Below the pieces are notes generated by a model. It was not told the origin of the DNA and did not search any database. It saw only the letters and a program-made list of their open reading frames with translations. DNA of 28,038 nt, taken from contig DAOWJD010000038.1 in the NCBI GenBank assembly GCA_030640565.1, positions 1 through 28,038 of the forward strand. The letters run 5' to 3'. Both the position numbers and the translations under genes were made by a program. The stretch is from Nanobdellota archaeon (GTDB taxonomy: Archaea > Nanobdellota > Nanobdellia > Pacearchaeales > GW2011-AR1). Positions 1 through 5,924 of the stretch are shown piece after piece. How positions within the stretch are numbered: position 1 is the stretch's first letter; each line of letters opens with the position of its first letter.

Positions 1-12
1 ATTATAACAATC

Positions 13-44
13 TTTAAAAAATAAGAATCATGGGAAGGATTATG
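13..44 (+). promoter_or_regulatory. Promoter/start element shared with the gene at 827
   Basis: The 32 bases from TTTAAAAAA through the ATG at 42 match the 32 bases at 798-829 in 26 positions, including TAAGAAT, TGGGA and GATTATG. The block holds a TATA-like tract about 26 nt before the ATG and a purine-rich GGGAAGG just before it, so it can serve a leaderless or very short-leader transcript. Confidence 0.5.
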
Positions 45-725
45 AAAATTTTATATGAAATGAAAAGACACCTAAAGTACTTAACCTTAATCAGTCACTT
101 ACGAAGAAGTAGACAGGATATAGAAGAATGTTTTTCAGCTATTGAAATTGGGGATTTGAAAAATCTTGAACATCTCACTCATGATGGAAATATTTTTCAT
201 CGAACTGAAAAAGTCTATTATGCCCCCCTTAATAAGTGTCTAACATCTGGAAAATATGGTCTAACTTGTTACGGAAAAATAAATTCTGTAACAACAACTT
301 TAAGGAGGGGTGTTTGGGGTGAGTTTGGTAATTACCTTGGTCTTTTTGGCAAATGGATTCAATTTCCTCCTATTAAAGTGCCTGAGAAAGACCTAGAAAG
401 CTTAAAACAAGAAAGAAAACTTGTAATATCTATTCTTCATAATTATAAATTGGTTGGGTGGGCAATACAAAATCGGTTACTAGGAAAAGAAAGCACAAAA
501 GAACCTACCCAACATGAATTAGAATATTACATTTCCCATTTATATGAAGGTATGAAAAATCTCCACCAGTTTCATCGGGGCGGTAAATCACGACCATTTC
601 TTATGGGAAGCCCAAAAAGACCTAGTCAAGGACTCTCAAATATTCACAGAAATATGTTTTATTGGGAAGTGAATCAGTGGTTAAATCCAAATATTCTCAA
701 ACCTCTTCTTAGAGAGAGAAGATAA
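42..725 (+). CDS. Hypothetical protein (orphan, ~227 aa)
   Basis: I do not recognise this family. The product is a soluble, basic protein without an obvious signal peptide or TM segment; the middle and C-terminal parts are rich in His, Trp and Arg (for example HQFHRGGKSRP near the end). An in-frame ATG lies at 30, but I chose 42: the 32 bases ending in this ATG match, at 26 positions, the 32 bases ending at the ATG of the gene at 827, and a TATA-like tract (TTTAAAAAA, from 13) is about 26 nt upstream. A TATA-like repeat follows the gene. The coding assignment is fairly safe from length; the function is unknown. Confidence 0.6.
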   Translation: MKILYEMKRHLKYLTLISHLRRSRQDIEECFSAIEIGDLKNLEHLTHDGNIFHRTEKVYYAPLNKCLTSGKYGLTCYGKINSVTTTLRRGVWGEFGNYLGLFGKWIQFPPIKVPEKDLESLKQERKLVISILHNYKLVGWAIQNRLLGKESTKEPTQHELEYYISHLYEGMKNLHQFHRGGKSRPFLMGSPKRPSQGLSNIHRNMFYWEVNQWLNPNILKPLLRERR

Positions 726-746
726 TCTTAATCCAACCCCCTGCAC

Positions 747-779
747 AACCCTTAAAAACACACATTCTTTTATTCAATC
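747..779 (+). repeat. 33-bp perfect direct repeat, copy 1
   Basis: Identical over 33 bases to 1149-1181. It begins AACCCTTAAAAACACAC and ends CTTTTATTCAATC. In copy 2 the repeat abuts the ATG at 1182 and supplies its TATA box. Here no start codon follows, so this looks like an orphaned promoter copy. Confidence 0.85.
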
Positions 780-797
780 TTTTCTATTATAATAATG

Positions 798-829
798 TTT
801 AAATAGTAAGAATAGTGGGAGAGATTATG
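798..829 (+). promoter_or_regulatory. Promoter/start element of the gene at 827
   Basis: Homologous to 13-44 (26 of 32 positions). The TATA-like TTTAAATAG is centred about 26 nt before the ATG at 827, and GGGAGAG lies just before it. This favours ATG 827 over the in-frame GTG at 815. Confidence 0.5.
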
Positions 830-1123
830 GCAAACCTTGTAGATAAAAATAATATTAAAATAACAGAAGGTTTTTATCAAGATACTTTTTGGGATGTAGT
901 TCGTTATGTTACTGCTGATCCAACCGCAAAATATGGGTTTAGAATTTATCCGTATTTTGGTGGAGAAAACGTAGAATTTCATTTTCTTATAGCTGGTGAC
1001 CTTATAAGACTTCAATCTCCAAAAGAAAAAGAGAAAGAGTTAAGACGTAAATCACACGTTTTAAGTGTTCAAGCAGATTTTATAGCCAATAAATTAGAGA
1101 AATTGGTAAAAAAGAAACAATAA
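827..1123 (+). CDS. Hypothetical protein (98 aa)
   Basis: No family recognised. The product is a small soluble alpha/beta-looking protein; the aromatic-rich middle (YGFRIYPYFGGENVEFHFLIAGD) suggests beta strands, and the C-terminus is Lys/Glu-rich and probably helical. ATG 827 is preferred to GTG 815 because of the TATA spacing and the block shared with the gene at 42. The gene and its promoter sit between two perfect 33-bp direct repeats (747-779 and 1149-1181), as if inserted as a unit. Function unknown. Confidence 0.6.
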   Translation: MANLVDKNNIKITEGFYQDTFWDVVRYVTADPTAKYGFRIYPYFGGENVEFHFLIAGDLIRLQSPKEKEKELRRKSHVLSVQADFIANKLEKLVKKKQ

Positions 1124-1148
1124 AGATTATATTCACTAATTCTCCCCA

Positions 1149-1181
1149 AACCCTTAAAAACACACATTCTTTTATTCAATC
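1149..1181 (+). repeat. 33-bp perfect direct repeat, copy 2 (promoter of the gene at 1182)
   Basis: Perfect copy of 747-779. The CTTAAAAAC tract (about 1153-1161) is a TATA-like box centred ~26 nt before the ATG at 1182, and the repeat ends at the base before that ATG. It therefore probably is the leaderless promoter of the downstream gene. Confidence 0.85.
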
Positions 1182-1385
1182 ATGGTAAAAAAATTAAAGA
1201 GTTGGAAAGGACATAAGAATGTCTGTAGTGCTCATGGTTGCGGAGGTTGTTTTTATTTTCTTGGTTTCATCGGTGCTGTAATCTTTTACATGCAACAGGC
1301 GACAGGATTCTGGAGCGTTATATTGGGAATTCTCAAGGCGATTGTCTGGCCTGTATTTGTGGTGCTTAAGATACTAGGATTGTAA
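1182..1385 (+). CDS. Small membrane protein (67 aa)
   Basis: A basic N-terminus with CSAHGCGGCFYFLG (Cys 15, 20 and 23) is followed by one or two hydrophobic segments (about residues 23-40 and 45-66) containing QQATGFW and KAIVWPVFVV. The arrangement resembles a family of small membrane proteins seen in many archaea and bacteria, with a conserved QQAT-FW segment and a W-P near the end; I know no established function. A leaderless promoter is supplied by the 33-bp repeat directly upstream. Confidence 0.7.
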   Translation: MVKKLKSWKGHKNVCSAHGCGGCFYFLGFIGAVIFYMQQATGFWSVILGILKAIVWPVFVVLKILGL

Positions 1386-1481
1386 AACCAATACCCTTAA
1401 AAAGCATTAAATCCAACATATTTTGACTGTTAGAATAGGAAAGCAGGATTGTTTTGACTACTTCTGATAGTGAATAAGTGT

Positions 1482-1495
1482 AAGGAGGAAATAAT
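1482..1495 (+). promoter_or_regulatory. Strong Shine-Dalgarno of the RRM gene
   Basis: AAGGAGG at 1482-1488 is followed by 7 nt and the ATG at 1496, an ideal Shine-Dalgarno arrangement. It is unusual here because most nearby starts look leaderless. A TATA-like CCTTAAAAAG near 1397 implies a leader of roughly 70 nt. Confidence 0.75.
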
Positions 1496-1768
1496 ATGAA
1501 ATTATACGTTGGAAATTTACCTTTCAGTGTTGATGATGAAAAGTTAAAAGAACTTTTCTCAGTCCATGGAAAGATAGAAGAAGCTACAGTTATTAAGGAT
1601 AGGTTTTCTGGAAGATCCAAAGGATTTGGTTTTGTAACTTTTGCTACAAAAGAAGAAGCAGAAAAAGCTATAAGTGACATGAATGACAAAGAAGTTGATG
1701 GCAGAAATCTTAAAGTAAGCGAAGCAAAGCCGATGACAGAAGATAGGCCAAGAAGAAGCTTTAGATAG
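1496..1768 (+). CDS. RRM-domain RNA-binding protein (90 aa)
   Basis: A single RNA-recognition motif fills the protein. RNP2 is LYVGNL (residues 3-8) and RNP1 is KGFGFVTF (about 42-49), both with the usual aromatic RNA-contacting residues. A short Arg-rich tail (RPRRSFR) follows. Single-RRM proteins of this size are typical of cyanobacteria and other bacteria, where many are cold-induced, and are uncommon in archaea; transfer from bacteria is possible. A ~70-nt leader with a perfect Shine-Dalgarno sits upstream and a hairpin plus T-run follows, so the gene is probably a monocistronic unit under leader control. The RNA target is unknown. Confidence 0.92.
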   Translation: MKLYVGNLPFSVDDEKLKELFSVHGKIEEATVIKDRFSGRSKGFGFVTFATKEEAEKAISDMNDKEVDGRNLKVSEAKPMTEDRPRRSFR

Positions 1769-1770
1769 AG

Positions 1771-1815
1771 AAGATTTTAATTTAAATTAGAATCTTAATT
1801 TTTTTATTTTATTTT
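1771..1815 (+). terminator. Hairpin plus T-run after the RRM gene
   Basis: 1771-1796 is a near-perfect inverted repeat: AAGATTTTAATTT faces AAATTAGAATCTT with one G-U wobble. It is followed by a T-rich run from 1799. It begins right after the RRM stop codon and fits a terminator. Confidence 0.65.
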
Positions 1816-1874
1816 TTATTTAACTTATTTTTTAGTATAATAATGCTTAAAAAGCATTAATTAATTATTTCTTT

Positions 1875-2147
1875 ATGAAAAATTTATCAGAAAAGGATGG
1901 TTCGAAAAAAAGATTTTTTTTACTCAGACCGACTATTTTAACTGATGAGGAGGTATTAGAACTAAATGAATTTCTTTTTCCTAGATATAATCCCGATAAT
2001 TTGATTAAAGCAACATTTTTGGGAACTGCTTATTTGAGTCCAAAAGTTTTCCTTGAACGTACGAATAAAGCTACAGACATAATTTTAAAAGAATCTCAAT
2101 CCCAGAGTAGAAAAATATATATCCCTTCAAGGACATATTGGTCTTGA
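1875..2147 (+). CDS. Hypothetical protein (90 aa)
   Basis: No family recognised. The product is soluble; residues 17-30 (FFLLRPTILTDEEV) and the segment LNEFLFPRYNPDN look like ordered structure, and the C-terminus is polar. The TATA-like CTTAAAAAG near 1846 is ~27 nt before the ATG and supports a leaderless start. It converges on the membrane-protein gene at 2175-2765. Function unknown. Confidence 0.5.
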   Translation: MKNLSEKDGSKKRFFLLRPTILTDEEVLELNEFLFPRYNPDNLIKATFLGTAYLSPKVFLERTNKATDIILKESQSQSRKIYIPSRTYWS

Positions 2148-2174
2148 AAAACTCCAAATTTTAACTTTTTCTAA

Positions 2175-2765
2175 TCACAAAAACTTCATAGCTATTAAAA
2201 GGCTAAGAAGAACCAAACCAAACACAGTGATTTCTTTTTTATATTTTAATTTTGAAAATTTCTGGGAGAAGTAAACAATAACAGTTAACTGTAAAATTGT
2301 CCCACAGAAGATTCCTACAATAACTGGAACAGGATTTGATAATGTATTTAGGAATAATCCAGAATAAGCAATTGTATCATCAATTATTGTTATAAATGCT
2401 GTAATAAAACCAAAAAACATTAATTTGAAAAATCTTTCAATAGAAACTCTCTGAACATGACGGAGTTTTTTTTGAATTTTTCTTTTTGGTTTTTGTGTAA
2501 AAAGATCAAACTGGATAGACATTGCAAGCAAGAAGATTAATCCTGCAGATATATAATTTGCATAGGGAATTGCTCTTATTACAGAAGCAAACAAAAAAGC
2601 GAAAATCATTACAAGAGTTACTGCAATAAAAATCCCAAGAGCAAAGGCAATTCGTCCTTTTTTTGTTTTGGTCATGTGGGCCATTATGGGAATACGGGTC
2701 ATAGTATCATCAAAACCTGCAAGAATTTTTACAAAAAACCCAGATAAAAGATATTTCACCCACAT
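2175..2765 (-). CDS. Six-TM transporter-like membrane protein (196 aa)
   Basis: The protein seems to be a tandem repeat of about three TM helices. Each half starts with an acidic motif in a membrane segment: GFDDTMTRIP (about residues 18-27) and TIIDDTIAYSG (about 126-136). They are joined by a basic loop (KPKRKIQKKLRH). Two-repeat proteins with such membrane-embedded acidic pairs occur among small cation transporters and exporters (LysE/CadD-like, TMEM165-like); I cannot assign a substrate. On the minus strand a TATA-like AATTTTTAAGG (about 2786-2796) is ~27 nt before the ATG, which overlaps repeat copy A at 2787. Confidence 0.65.
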   Translation of the reverse strand: MWVKYLLSGFFVKILAGFDDTMTRIPIMAHMTKTKKGRIAFALGIFIAVTLVMIFAFLFASVIRAIPYANYISAGLIFLLAMSIQFDLFTQKPKRKIQKKLRHVQRVSIERFFKLMFFGFITAFITIIDDTIAYSGLFLNTLSNPVPVIVGIFCGTILQLTVIVYFSQKFSKLKYKKEITVFGLVLLSLLIAMKFL

Positions 2766-2786
2766 GTTTTTACAAGAAAGACAAAC

Positions 2787-2833
2787 CTTAAAAATTTATG
2801 TAGAGGTAATCAGCAGGGAAGATTGGGATTAAG
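2787..2833. repeat. ~47-bp imperfect repeat, copy A
   Basis: Shares CTTAAAAATTTATGT exactly, then GAGG, TAAT, AGCA, GAA and TTAA in the same order, with 3277-3324. Both copies precede small orphan genes (at 2896 and 3364). In copy A the CTTAAAAATTT part is also the minus-strand TATA box of the gene starting at 2765. Confidence 0.6.
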
Positions 2834-2895
2834 TAACGACTAAAAAAAGGTAACAAAAACGAAAGATTTATAAAAACAACAAATTTAGTTTTGTT

Positions 2896-3243
2896 ATGAA
2901 ATATAAAACATTCCCGAATAGAACTGCTGTATTTGATCACAGGGTTCATAAGTATAGTGAAAAAGAGGTTTTTGAAAGACTTAATGGACTTAAACCTGGA
3001 AAATACAATCTAAAACAAGCAATAGACTCTAATTTGAGTGGGACAGGAACTGCAGATGGAGAAGAATCTAATGGCACTCTTAAAATAATAAAAGATAAAA
3101 GAAGAGTTTTATTAGAACGTGATTCTACCAACATAGATTTAACAAAAATTCTATCTATAGGAATGAGTCACGATATGAATGTTAGAGCATTTTATTCTAT
3201 TTTAGCACGTGAAGATACTTTTATCGGTTTTAGTGAAAAATAA
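2896..3243 (+). CDS. Hypothetical protein (115 aa)
   Basis: No family recognised. A basic, polar N-terminal part (to about residue 45) is followed by a Gly/Ser/Thr-rich loop (SNLSGTGTADGEESNG) and a strand-rich second half. No signal peptide or TM segment. A TATA-like AGATTTATAAAA near 2865-2876 lies ~27 nt before the ATG. Repeat copy A lies about 60 nt upstream. Function unknown. Confidence 0.5.
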   Translation: MKYKTFPNRTAVFDHRVHKYSEKEVFERLNGLKPGKYNLKQAIDSNLSGTGTADGEESNGTLKIIKDKRRVLLERDSTNIDLTKILSIGMSHDMNVRAFYSILAREDTFIGFSEK

Positions 3244-3276
3244 TTCTAAAATCCAAAAAGACCTCAAACCGACATG

Positions 3277-3324
3277 CTTAAAAATTTATGTGGAGGGTAA
3301 TTAGCAAAGAAAGTTAGAGTTAAT
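3277..3324. repeat. ~47-bp imperfect repeat, copy B
   Basis: Second copy of the element at 2787-2833. It is followed by AACAATCTTTAAATATAAG, which itself resembles the first 25 bases of the window (AACAATCTTTAAAAAATAAG). The promoter regions of these orphan genes therefore seem to derive from one another. Confidence 0.6.
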
Positions 3325-3363
3325 TACAACAATCTTTAAATATAAGTTTTATCTAAAAAAAGG

Positions 3364-3633
3364 ATGCATAGATTAGAAAAATATTTATATATTGAATTTA
3401 GAGAAACTGAGGAGGATGTTAAATCTGATGGTTCTTCAAAGATTGTAAAAATTGGAAATCAAAATTATAAAATAAGCTCAGGTGGAATCTGTACTAAAAA
3501 ATTTGAGAATGCTTATAAAAATCGCTTAGAAAAAATAGGAAGGGTCCTTATAAAAAATAAGAATATATTAAGTGAAAAAGGGTTGGGTAAAAAAATACTT
3601 AAAATTTCTATTGGATTAGAGTCATATGATTAA
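3364..3633 (+). CDS. Hypothetical protein (89 aa)
   Basis: No family recognised. A small, basic, soluble protein with an N-terminal helix/strand (MHRLEKYLYIEFRETEED), a Gly/Ser loop near residues 40-46 (SSGGICTK) and a Lys-rich second half. The TATA-like CTTTAAATATAAG (about 3334-3346) is 20-30 nt before the ATG. It precedes the RNase P RNA by about 55 nt. Function unknown. Confidence 0.5.
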   Translation: MHRLEKYLYIEFRETEEDVKSDGSSKIVKIGNQNYKISSGGICTKKFENAYKNRLEKIGRVLIKNKNILSEKGLGKKILKISIGLESYD

Positions 3634-3658
3634 TTTTAGATATTCTGAATAGCAAGAC

Positions 3659-3665
3659 TTTTAAA
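3659..3665 (+). promoter_or_regulatory. TATA box of the RNase P RNA gene
   Basis: TTTTAAA at 3659-3665 is centred 26 nt before 3688, the first base of the P1 helix of the RNase P RNA, as expected for an archaeal promoter. Confidence 0.6.
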
Positions 3666-3687
3666 CTCATTCTTACCTATATTTTTG

Positions 3688-4102
3688 TAAGTCGGGTAGT
3701 TAACTACGGGACTCAGGCATTAAATTGTCAGATTTCGAAAATAACGATATCGAGTTCTGAGGAAGGTCCGCCCACCAATAAGGGAAGTATCCCTTATCAA
3801 CCCTCAATGAGGGAATCATCTTTTGAAAAAAAGATTGTTGTGAAGCAAGGCAATGTCACAGAAACGGCACAGTTTTCGTGTAGCTATGAAACATGCGTGG
3901 AGCGTTAATGCGAAAGATTTGATGAAACGGGCATCCTGATTGGTGCAAGCCTTTAAGGTGCATAGTGGAATGTTAACACGTTCGGTTTGTCTCGGTCGAA
4001 AAGGCCAAAGACTCTGAATAAAATTCAGGTCAAAGTCTTCGAATAAGATTCGAAGCCTAAAAAGAAACAACGAACGACAGAAGGTGGCCTATTCCTGACT
4101 TA
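3688..4102 (+). ncRNA. rnpB: Archaeal RNase P RNA
   Basis: This is the catalytic RNA that removes 5' leaders from pre-tRNAs. The CR-I core GAGGAAGGTCC lies at 3759-3769 and the CR-V core ACAGAAGGTGGCC at 4077-4089. The ends pair as P1: TAAGTCGGG (3688-3696) with CCTGACTTA (4094-4102), nine pairs with one G-U. Hairpins such as CCCTC/GAGGG near 3800 and AAGACTCTGAATAAAATTCAG near 4006 form the peripheral arms. At about 415 nt it is toward the long end for archaea. A TATA box sits 26 nt upstream and a T-run follows the 3' end. The last ~14 nt overlap the stop end of the opposing gene at 4089. Confidence 0.9.
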
Positions 4103-4439
4103 CTACTTTTATTTCAGGTAATCCTAAATCTTTTATTAGGTTTACTAGGCCTTTTTTTGTTTCAGAATGAAGTTCTATACAAGGTGTTGCTGGTTGAGTT
4201 ATAAGAGGAGTAATCCTAATAATATTTCCTCCAAACAAATAATCATTTGGAAGAGGCACTTCTTTTGGCTGTTCACTGTCTCTCCAAATTGCAAGTCTTC
4301 CTTTTTTATAAACAATCTTTTTAGCAGCTTCTATTAAATCTCCAGAAATTAATATATATCTCACTCGATTTGCATAATCTTTACTCCATCTTTTGTCACT
4401 TACACACCTCACATAAAAGGTAGATTTCTGTTTTTCCAT
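4089..4439 (-). CDS. Hypothetical protein (116 aa)
   Basis: No family recognised. Soluble; the sequence begins MEKQKSTFYVRCVSDKRW and contains RLAIWRDSEQPKEVPLPNDY and a C-terminal segment with SETKKGLVNLIKDLGLPEI. I chose the ATG at 4437-4439 over the in-frame ATG 45 nt further upstream because that extension is hydrophobic and atypical, and because TATA-like tracts (TATATAAATAG, TTATAAAC on the minus strand, about 4457-4478) fit the downstream start. It converges on and slightly overlaps the RNase P RNA 3' end. Confidence 0.55.
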   Translation of the reverse strand: MEKQKSTFYVRCVSDKRWSKDYANRVRYILISGDLIEAAKKIVYKKGRLAIWRDSEQPKEVPLPNDYLFGGNIIRITPLITQPATPCIELHSETKKGLVNLIKDLGLPEIKVVSQE

Positions 4440-4538
4440 GAAAAACAATAAAGAAAATAGTTTATAACTATTTATATAATTCAAAGGATATTATTACTTC
4501 AGAAGGTTTTTAAAACAGATAATATTCTCCTTTTCATA

Positions 4539-4610
4539 GGGTAGGTAGCTCAGTGGGAGAGCGCGTGACTGAAGCTCACGGTGTCGGGGGTTCGATTCCC
4601 TCCCTACCCA
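4539..4610 (+). tRNA. tRNA-Phe (GAA)
   Basis: Full cloverleaf of 72 nt. The acceptor GGGTAGG (4539-4545) pairs with CCTACCC (4603-4609), and the discriminator is A4610. The D-arm is GCTC/GAGC, the anticodon stem CGTGA/TCACG with loop CTGAAGC, giving anticodon GAA (Phe). The T-arm is GGGGG TTCGATT CCCTC. No CCA is encoded and no intron is present. A TATA-like TTTTTAAAAC near 4506-4515 lies ~28 nt upstream. Confidence 0.96.
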
Positions 4611-4682
4611 TTTTCTATCTAATCTTATAGTCAAAAACTCCATTATAATAAAGTTTAAATAAGGAGGAATTGGAAGAAAGAT

Positions 4683-4949
4683 ATGAGTGAAATATCTAGC
4701 ATTAAAATAGGAATTTTAGATCAAAAAGAATATAATAAGCTTATTTCTTATATTGAAAAGGCTGGAACCCTTAAGTGGACAGATTCTTCAGATCAACCAA
4801 TTTATAAAATTGAATCTATTGAAGATGTAAGTGGAAACCCTCCATTTTATAAAAATATAAAGATAGTAATTCACCCTACTGAGATGGAAAATGACAAAGA
4901 AGAGATTAGGAAATCTTTAAGGGGTTTGGTAAATCTATTAGATTTTTAA
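4683..4949 (+). CDS. Hypothetical protein (88 aa)
   Basis: No family recognised. A small acidic alpha/beta protein with a strand-rich start (ISSIKIGILD), a Trp in LKWTDSSDQP, and a terminal helix (KEEIRKSLRGLVNLLDF). A TATA-like GTTTAAATAAG near 4649-4659 is ~28 nt upstream. The purine-rich GGAAGAAAG just before the ATG could act as a weak ribosome site. Function unknown. Confidence 0.55.
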   Translation: MSEISSIKIGILDQKEYNKLISYIEKAGTLKWTDSSDQPIYKIESIEDVSGNPPFYKNIKIVIHPTEMENDKEEIRKSLRGLVNLLDF

Positions 4950-5054
4950 TATTTCATACCCCACTTATATTGACAATTTAATTCTCCAACACAACTCAAC
5001 ATCAAAAACATTTATAAAATAGAAAACATTTATCAGGATATAAAAGAGGATTAA

Positions 5055-5309
5055 ATGGTTGGAAAAATAGATTTAGGATCTATAAGTTATGTTCTTGGAA
5101 TTTTAAGCATAGTCTTTGCTTTTTTTAATCCATTCGCAGGCCTGGTTTTGGGAATTATTGGTCTTATGCAAAGCAATAAATTAAAAATCAAAAAAGCAAA
5201 AAAACTTAATATTATAGGAATTGTATTAAGCGCTATTTTTTGCATATTGCAAGTGGTTCTTCAGATTCTAACTTTAACAGGAGGAAGTGGGCTTTTCCCT
5301 TCTGCTTAA
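5055..5309 (+). CDS. DUF4190-like two-TM membrane protein (84 aa)
   Basis: Two hydrophobic helices (about residues 9-40 and 50-74) are separated by a short basic loop (QSNKLKIKKAKK). The Gly-rich first helix followed by a loop and the second helix with SAIF resemble DUF4190-type small membrane proteins; no established function. AGAGGA before the ATG is a modest ribosome site, and a TATA-like ATTTATAAAATAG lies near 5008-5019. The next gene starts one base after the stop codon, so the two are probably cotranscribed. Confidence 0.7.
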   Translation: MVGKIDLGSISYVLGILSIVFAFFNPFAGLVLGIIGLMQSNKLKIKKAKKLNIIGIVLSAIFCILQVVLQILTLTGGSGLFPSA

Positions 5310-5310
5310 A

Positions 5311-5865
5311 ATGAAAATTAATTCTAAACATGGGGCAATGGAAATGAGTATGGGGACCATGGTTACAATAGTTCTTCTTATGGTTGTTCTGGTTCTTGGA
5401 ATTTATTTTATTCAGAAAATTTTTAGTGCATCAACAAATGCGATTGATACCATAGATACACAGGTTCAAAGCGAGATGCAAAAACTTTTTAGTTCTGATG
5501 ATGCAAAAAGAGTTGTAATGTTCCCTACCTCACAAAGACTTAAGATAAAACAAGGAGCTATAGATGAAGGTTTTGCATTTTCTTTAAAAAATCTTGGTTC
5601 AGAAACAACATCATTTACATTTGATGTTACTGCAACAGATACATCACATTGCCCAGAAAGCATTACCACAGACGTGGCCACTAATTATTTACTAGGAGGT
5701 TCTGGAAGTATTAATAACCTCCCTTCAGGAGATACTTTTAATAGATTGGTAACATTTATATTTTCTGAAACAACCCCTTTATGTACAATGGGATATGAAT
5801 TGGATATTAGAAAAGAAGGTGGAAATAGTTATGGAAACATTAATTTCTTTGTTACAATTAAATAA
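5311..5865 (+). CDS. Pilin-like exported protein (184 aa)
   Basis: A short basic N-terminus, then KHGAMEM and a long hydrophobic helix (about residues 13-36) followed by a beta-rich extracellular domain (about 50-184), as in archaeal type IV pilin/archaellin-like proteins with a class III signal peptide. G8/A9 is the likely processing point and E11 the conserved acid. Two cysteines (in SHCPES and PLCTMG) could pair outside the cell. ATG 5311 is chosen because it directly follows the upstream stop and leaves the short basic leader such proteins have; an upstream in-frame start would overlap the preceding gene. Whether it builds a filament is unknown: no PilB/ArlI genes are in the window. Confidence 0.65.
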   Translation: MKINSKHGAMEMSMGTMVTIVLLMVVLVLGIYFIQKIFSASTNAIDTIDTQVQSEMQKLFSSDDAKRVVMFPTSQRLKIKQGAIDEGFAFSLKNLGSETTSFTFDVTATDTSHCPESITTDVATNYLLGGSGSINNLPSGDTFNRLVTFIFSETTPLCTMGYELDIRKEGGNSYGNINFFVTIK

Positions 5866-5924
5866 CCATAAAGAAGGTGGGCTAAATAAAGTAAATTTTT
5901 AAATTAGTATTTCTTTGATTAATT

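Noticed and set aside
5287..5310. An earlier start for the pilin-like protein at 5287
   Set aside because: It overlaps the preceding gene and spoils the short basic leader expected for a class III signal peptide.
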